Shown one piece after another: positions 62,344 to 64,000 of a DNA stretch of 64,000 nucleotides. The translations under genes were made by a program, and so were the position numbers. Every line of letters starts with the position of its first letter. Within the stretch, counting starts at the first letter, position 1. The stretch is from CBFHWU01 sp965659665 (lineage in GTDB: Bacteria; Bacteroidota; Bacteroidia; Flavobacteriales; Flavobacteriaceae): assembly GCA_965659665.1 (NCBI GenBank), contig CBFHWU010000017.1, positions 62,001 to 126,000 on the forward strand. Direction: 5' to 3'. The notes under the pieces are model-generated. The model ran no database searches. It was not told where the DNA came from and saw only the letters and a program-made list of their open reading frames with translations.

Positions 62344-64000
62344 ATGGCTGCAGGAAAACAAGATACTCGGCAAAAGATGATAAACATGATGTACCTCGTG
62401 TTTATCGCTATGTTAGCTCTTAATATCAGCAAAGAGGTACTTGCTACCTTGGGCATTATCAATGAAGAAATTACAATTTCTACACAGGATATTGCATTAG
62501 ATAGTACATTAAAGCATCAAGTTTTTGAAAATAATGTCAATAACGAATATTATCGAATAGCTTCAATGTACACTCCCAAAATTAAAGCACTGTCCAATGA
62601 TTATTACAGTTACATAGAAGAATTAAAAAATTATTTAATTGCCAAAAGTGAATCGGGTTATCAAATTGAACGTATCAATCGACAAACAGGGGAAAAAGAT
62701 ACGATTATCGACTTTCAAACGATGGACAAATCCCTTGATTTAGATGAGTATTTTTTTACTGGGGATATTTACTCCAACAAAGGCAAAGAGTTTATTCAGC
62801 GGTACCAAAATTATACAGTTTCCATACAACAGGTACTTGATAGCCTTGTTATGGCTGATTTAGAAAAAGACCCACCAACTGCTGAACTCCCTGAAGGAGA
62901 ATATGCTGATTTTGATTTTTCTGCATTCACGGATATTGCTGCCCGTTTTGACTACAGTGAAGAGATCTTAAATCGAGATGGACAATATCAACCTTTTCTA
63001 GAATATCATTTTTTAGGATTTCCTCTAATAGCCTCTTTGTCAAAGTTTACCAAAATACAATCTGATATTCGCTATGCAGAGAATAAAGTATTGGACCTTA
63101 TCCTTTCTACAATTAATAGTCATGAGGGAGGGTTCAACAAATATCAAACGTTATTAGAAGTATCCAAAAGTTCTTATTATACCAATGATGTAGTGGATGC
63201 AGCTATCGTTATGGGTAAAAAAGATTCTAACTTTAAACCCGATCGTGCTGAACTTACAATAAATGGTCGCCCACTGACGTATGGTCGGGATTTTAGTATC
63301 GAAGCTGGTGGAGTCAAATTAAAAACAAAATTTTCTTCTCCTGGATCGTATAAATTAGAAGGAAAATTATTTTTTGAACGAAATAAAGAAGAACTTTTTG
63401 TTGACGTCAACCAAGAAATTTCTGTGATAAATAAACCCAATGAAGCTGTGATTTCAGCTGATCAAATGAAAGTTGTTTACCAAGGACTACCCAATCCCTT
63501 ATCGATTTCAATTCCGGGTATTCCAGATAATAAACTAAAGGTTAGCGCCACTAATGGTTCCATAATAAAAAAAGCGGGTAAGTTTGAAGCTCTTCCAGAC
63601 GCAAACAAGCCTGGTGAAAATATGCGTATTTTTGTTTCAGGTGAAATTAATGGTCAAACTATTCAAGCCCCAGGACAAGACTTTAGAATTAAACCTCTTC
63701 CACCGGCGATAGGCTCCGTTGATCTAGGGGAATTAGGAAAAATATCAGAAGGAAAAATCTCTAAAGCTTTTTTACCTTCAGGAATAATTGGCGCTAAATT
63801 TCCTGATGATTTTGACTACAAATTAGACATAAAAATAAATAGCTTTGAAATTTCAGTAGCTAATTATCCTACTGTTCGAGTAAAAGGTAATCGCGTATTT
63901 CAAGAGCCTTTAGCTGAGTCCTATGTTAAAAGCGCAAGACTTGGAGACAAAGTATTTATTTCTGATATCGATGCTGAGGTAAGTGCTGGAAATCAAGTGC
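62344..64000 (+). CDS. gldM: Gliding motility/T9SS motor protein GldM, 5' part
   Basis: 552 codons are seen and the frame is still open at the window end. It begins MAAGKQDTRQKMINMMYLVF, with one membrane helix (about 16-34), then a long periplasmic region of four domains known from GldM structures (D1 helical, D2-D4 beta). GldM crosses the periplasm and joins the GldL motor to the GldKN ring. An acidic stretch near residues 175-205 (DPPTAELPEGEYADFDF) may be an insert in D1. GldM of F. johnsoniae has about 513 residues from memory, so this one is somewhat longer. Confidence 0.94.
   Translation, partial: MAAGKQDTRQKMINMMYLVFIAMLALNISKEVLATLGIINEEITISTQDIALDSTLKHQVFENNVNNEYYRIASMYTPKIKALSNDYYSYIEELKNYLIAKSESGYQIERINRQTGEKDTIIDFQTMDKSLDLDEYFFTGDIYSNKGKEFIQRYQNYTVSIQQVLDSLVMADLEKDPPTAELPEGEYADFDFSAFTDIAARFDYSEEILNRDGQYQPFLEYHFLGFPLIASLSKFTKIQSDIRYAENKVLDLILSTINSHEGGFNKYQTLLEVSKSSYYTNDVVDAAIVMGKKDSNFKPDRAELTINGRPLTYGRDFSIEAGGVKLKTKFSSPGSYKLEGKLFFERNKEELFVDVNQEISVINKPNEAVISADQMKVVYQGLPNPLSISIPGIPDNKLKVSATNGSIIKKAGKFEALPDANKPGENMRIFVSGEINGQTIQAPGQDFRIKPLPPAIGSVDLGELGKISEGKISKAFLPSGIIGAKFPDDFDYKLDIKINSFEISVANYPTVRVKGNRVFQEPLAESYVKSARLGDKVFISDIDAEVSAGNQV

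Overview
The window is AT-rich DNA from a Bacteroidota bacterium, almost certainly a marine or aquatic member of the Flavobacteriaceae. The reasons are the start of the gliding/type IX secretion (T9SS) cluster gldK-gldL-gldM, a PorP/SprF protein next to a SprB-repeat adhesin with a T9SS sorting domain, a DnaE polymerase carrying its own N-terminal exonuclease, a GYDIA-type GHMP kinase beside HMG-CoA reductase, and Bacteroidota promoters (TAnnTTTG -7 boxes) in place of Shine-Dalgarno and sigma-70 signals. Most of the window is dense core genome: genes often overlap by 4-30 bases, both within operons and at convergent ends.

Layout. 1-2.2 kb: divergent trehalose synthesis gene (cut by the window edge) and a GH15 hydrolase. 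2.2-8.3 kb: rpsP-rimM, dnaE, trxA and tRNA-Asp. 8.3-9.5 kb: a decayed patch with a frameshifted DUF4468 pseudogene and a candidate structured RNA with its own terminator. 9.5-16.2 kb: a two-gene surface unit, an SprB-like adhesin of 1890 residues plus PorP/SprF. 16.3-19.8 kb: a lipoprotein and an outer-membrane DUF5723 protein. 19.8-31.5 kb: MscS channel, LytS-type kinase, the mevalonate pair, peptide transporter, secreted thioredoxin, ComEC, NlpC/P60 lipoprotein, lpxB and surE. 31.6-41.8 kb: S41 protease, a lone ABC permease, and the cell-shape operon mreB-mreC-mreD-mrdA-rodA behind purH.

41.9-48.7 kb: a GAF/methionine-sulfoxide-reductase-like gene, groES-groEL, secG, a TPR-like protein, lptE, a sigma-54 activator and miaB, all on the minus strand. 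The groES upstream region carries a near-consensus sigma-54 promoter (GG/GC spaced by exactly 10 bases) about 1.5 kb from the gene for the sigma-54 activator. This is the most testable regulatory idea in the window.

48.9-53.3 kb: the only clear accessory island. It has a GT-C-type membrane glycosyltransferase gene flanked by two diverged copies of the 3' end of a tyrosine-recombinase gene, the wreck of that recombinase, another broken gene, and about 0.8 kb of gene-free DNA. 53.3-56.5 kb: SulP transporter and a persulfide-dioxygenase-like protein. 56.6-64 kb: topA, an arginase-fold protein that appears to have lost its metal ligands, then gldK, gldL and the 5' part of gldM, which encode the T9SS ring and motor that would export the SprB-like adhesin.

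I did not find a complete new defence system, CRISPR array, insertion sequence or prophage. The best candidates for something undescribed are the structured RNA at 9.2-9.5 kb, the sigma-54/groESL link, the arginase-like pseudoenzyme beside the gliding genes, and the recombinase-flanked island.
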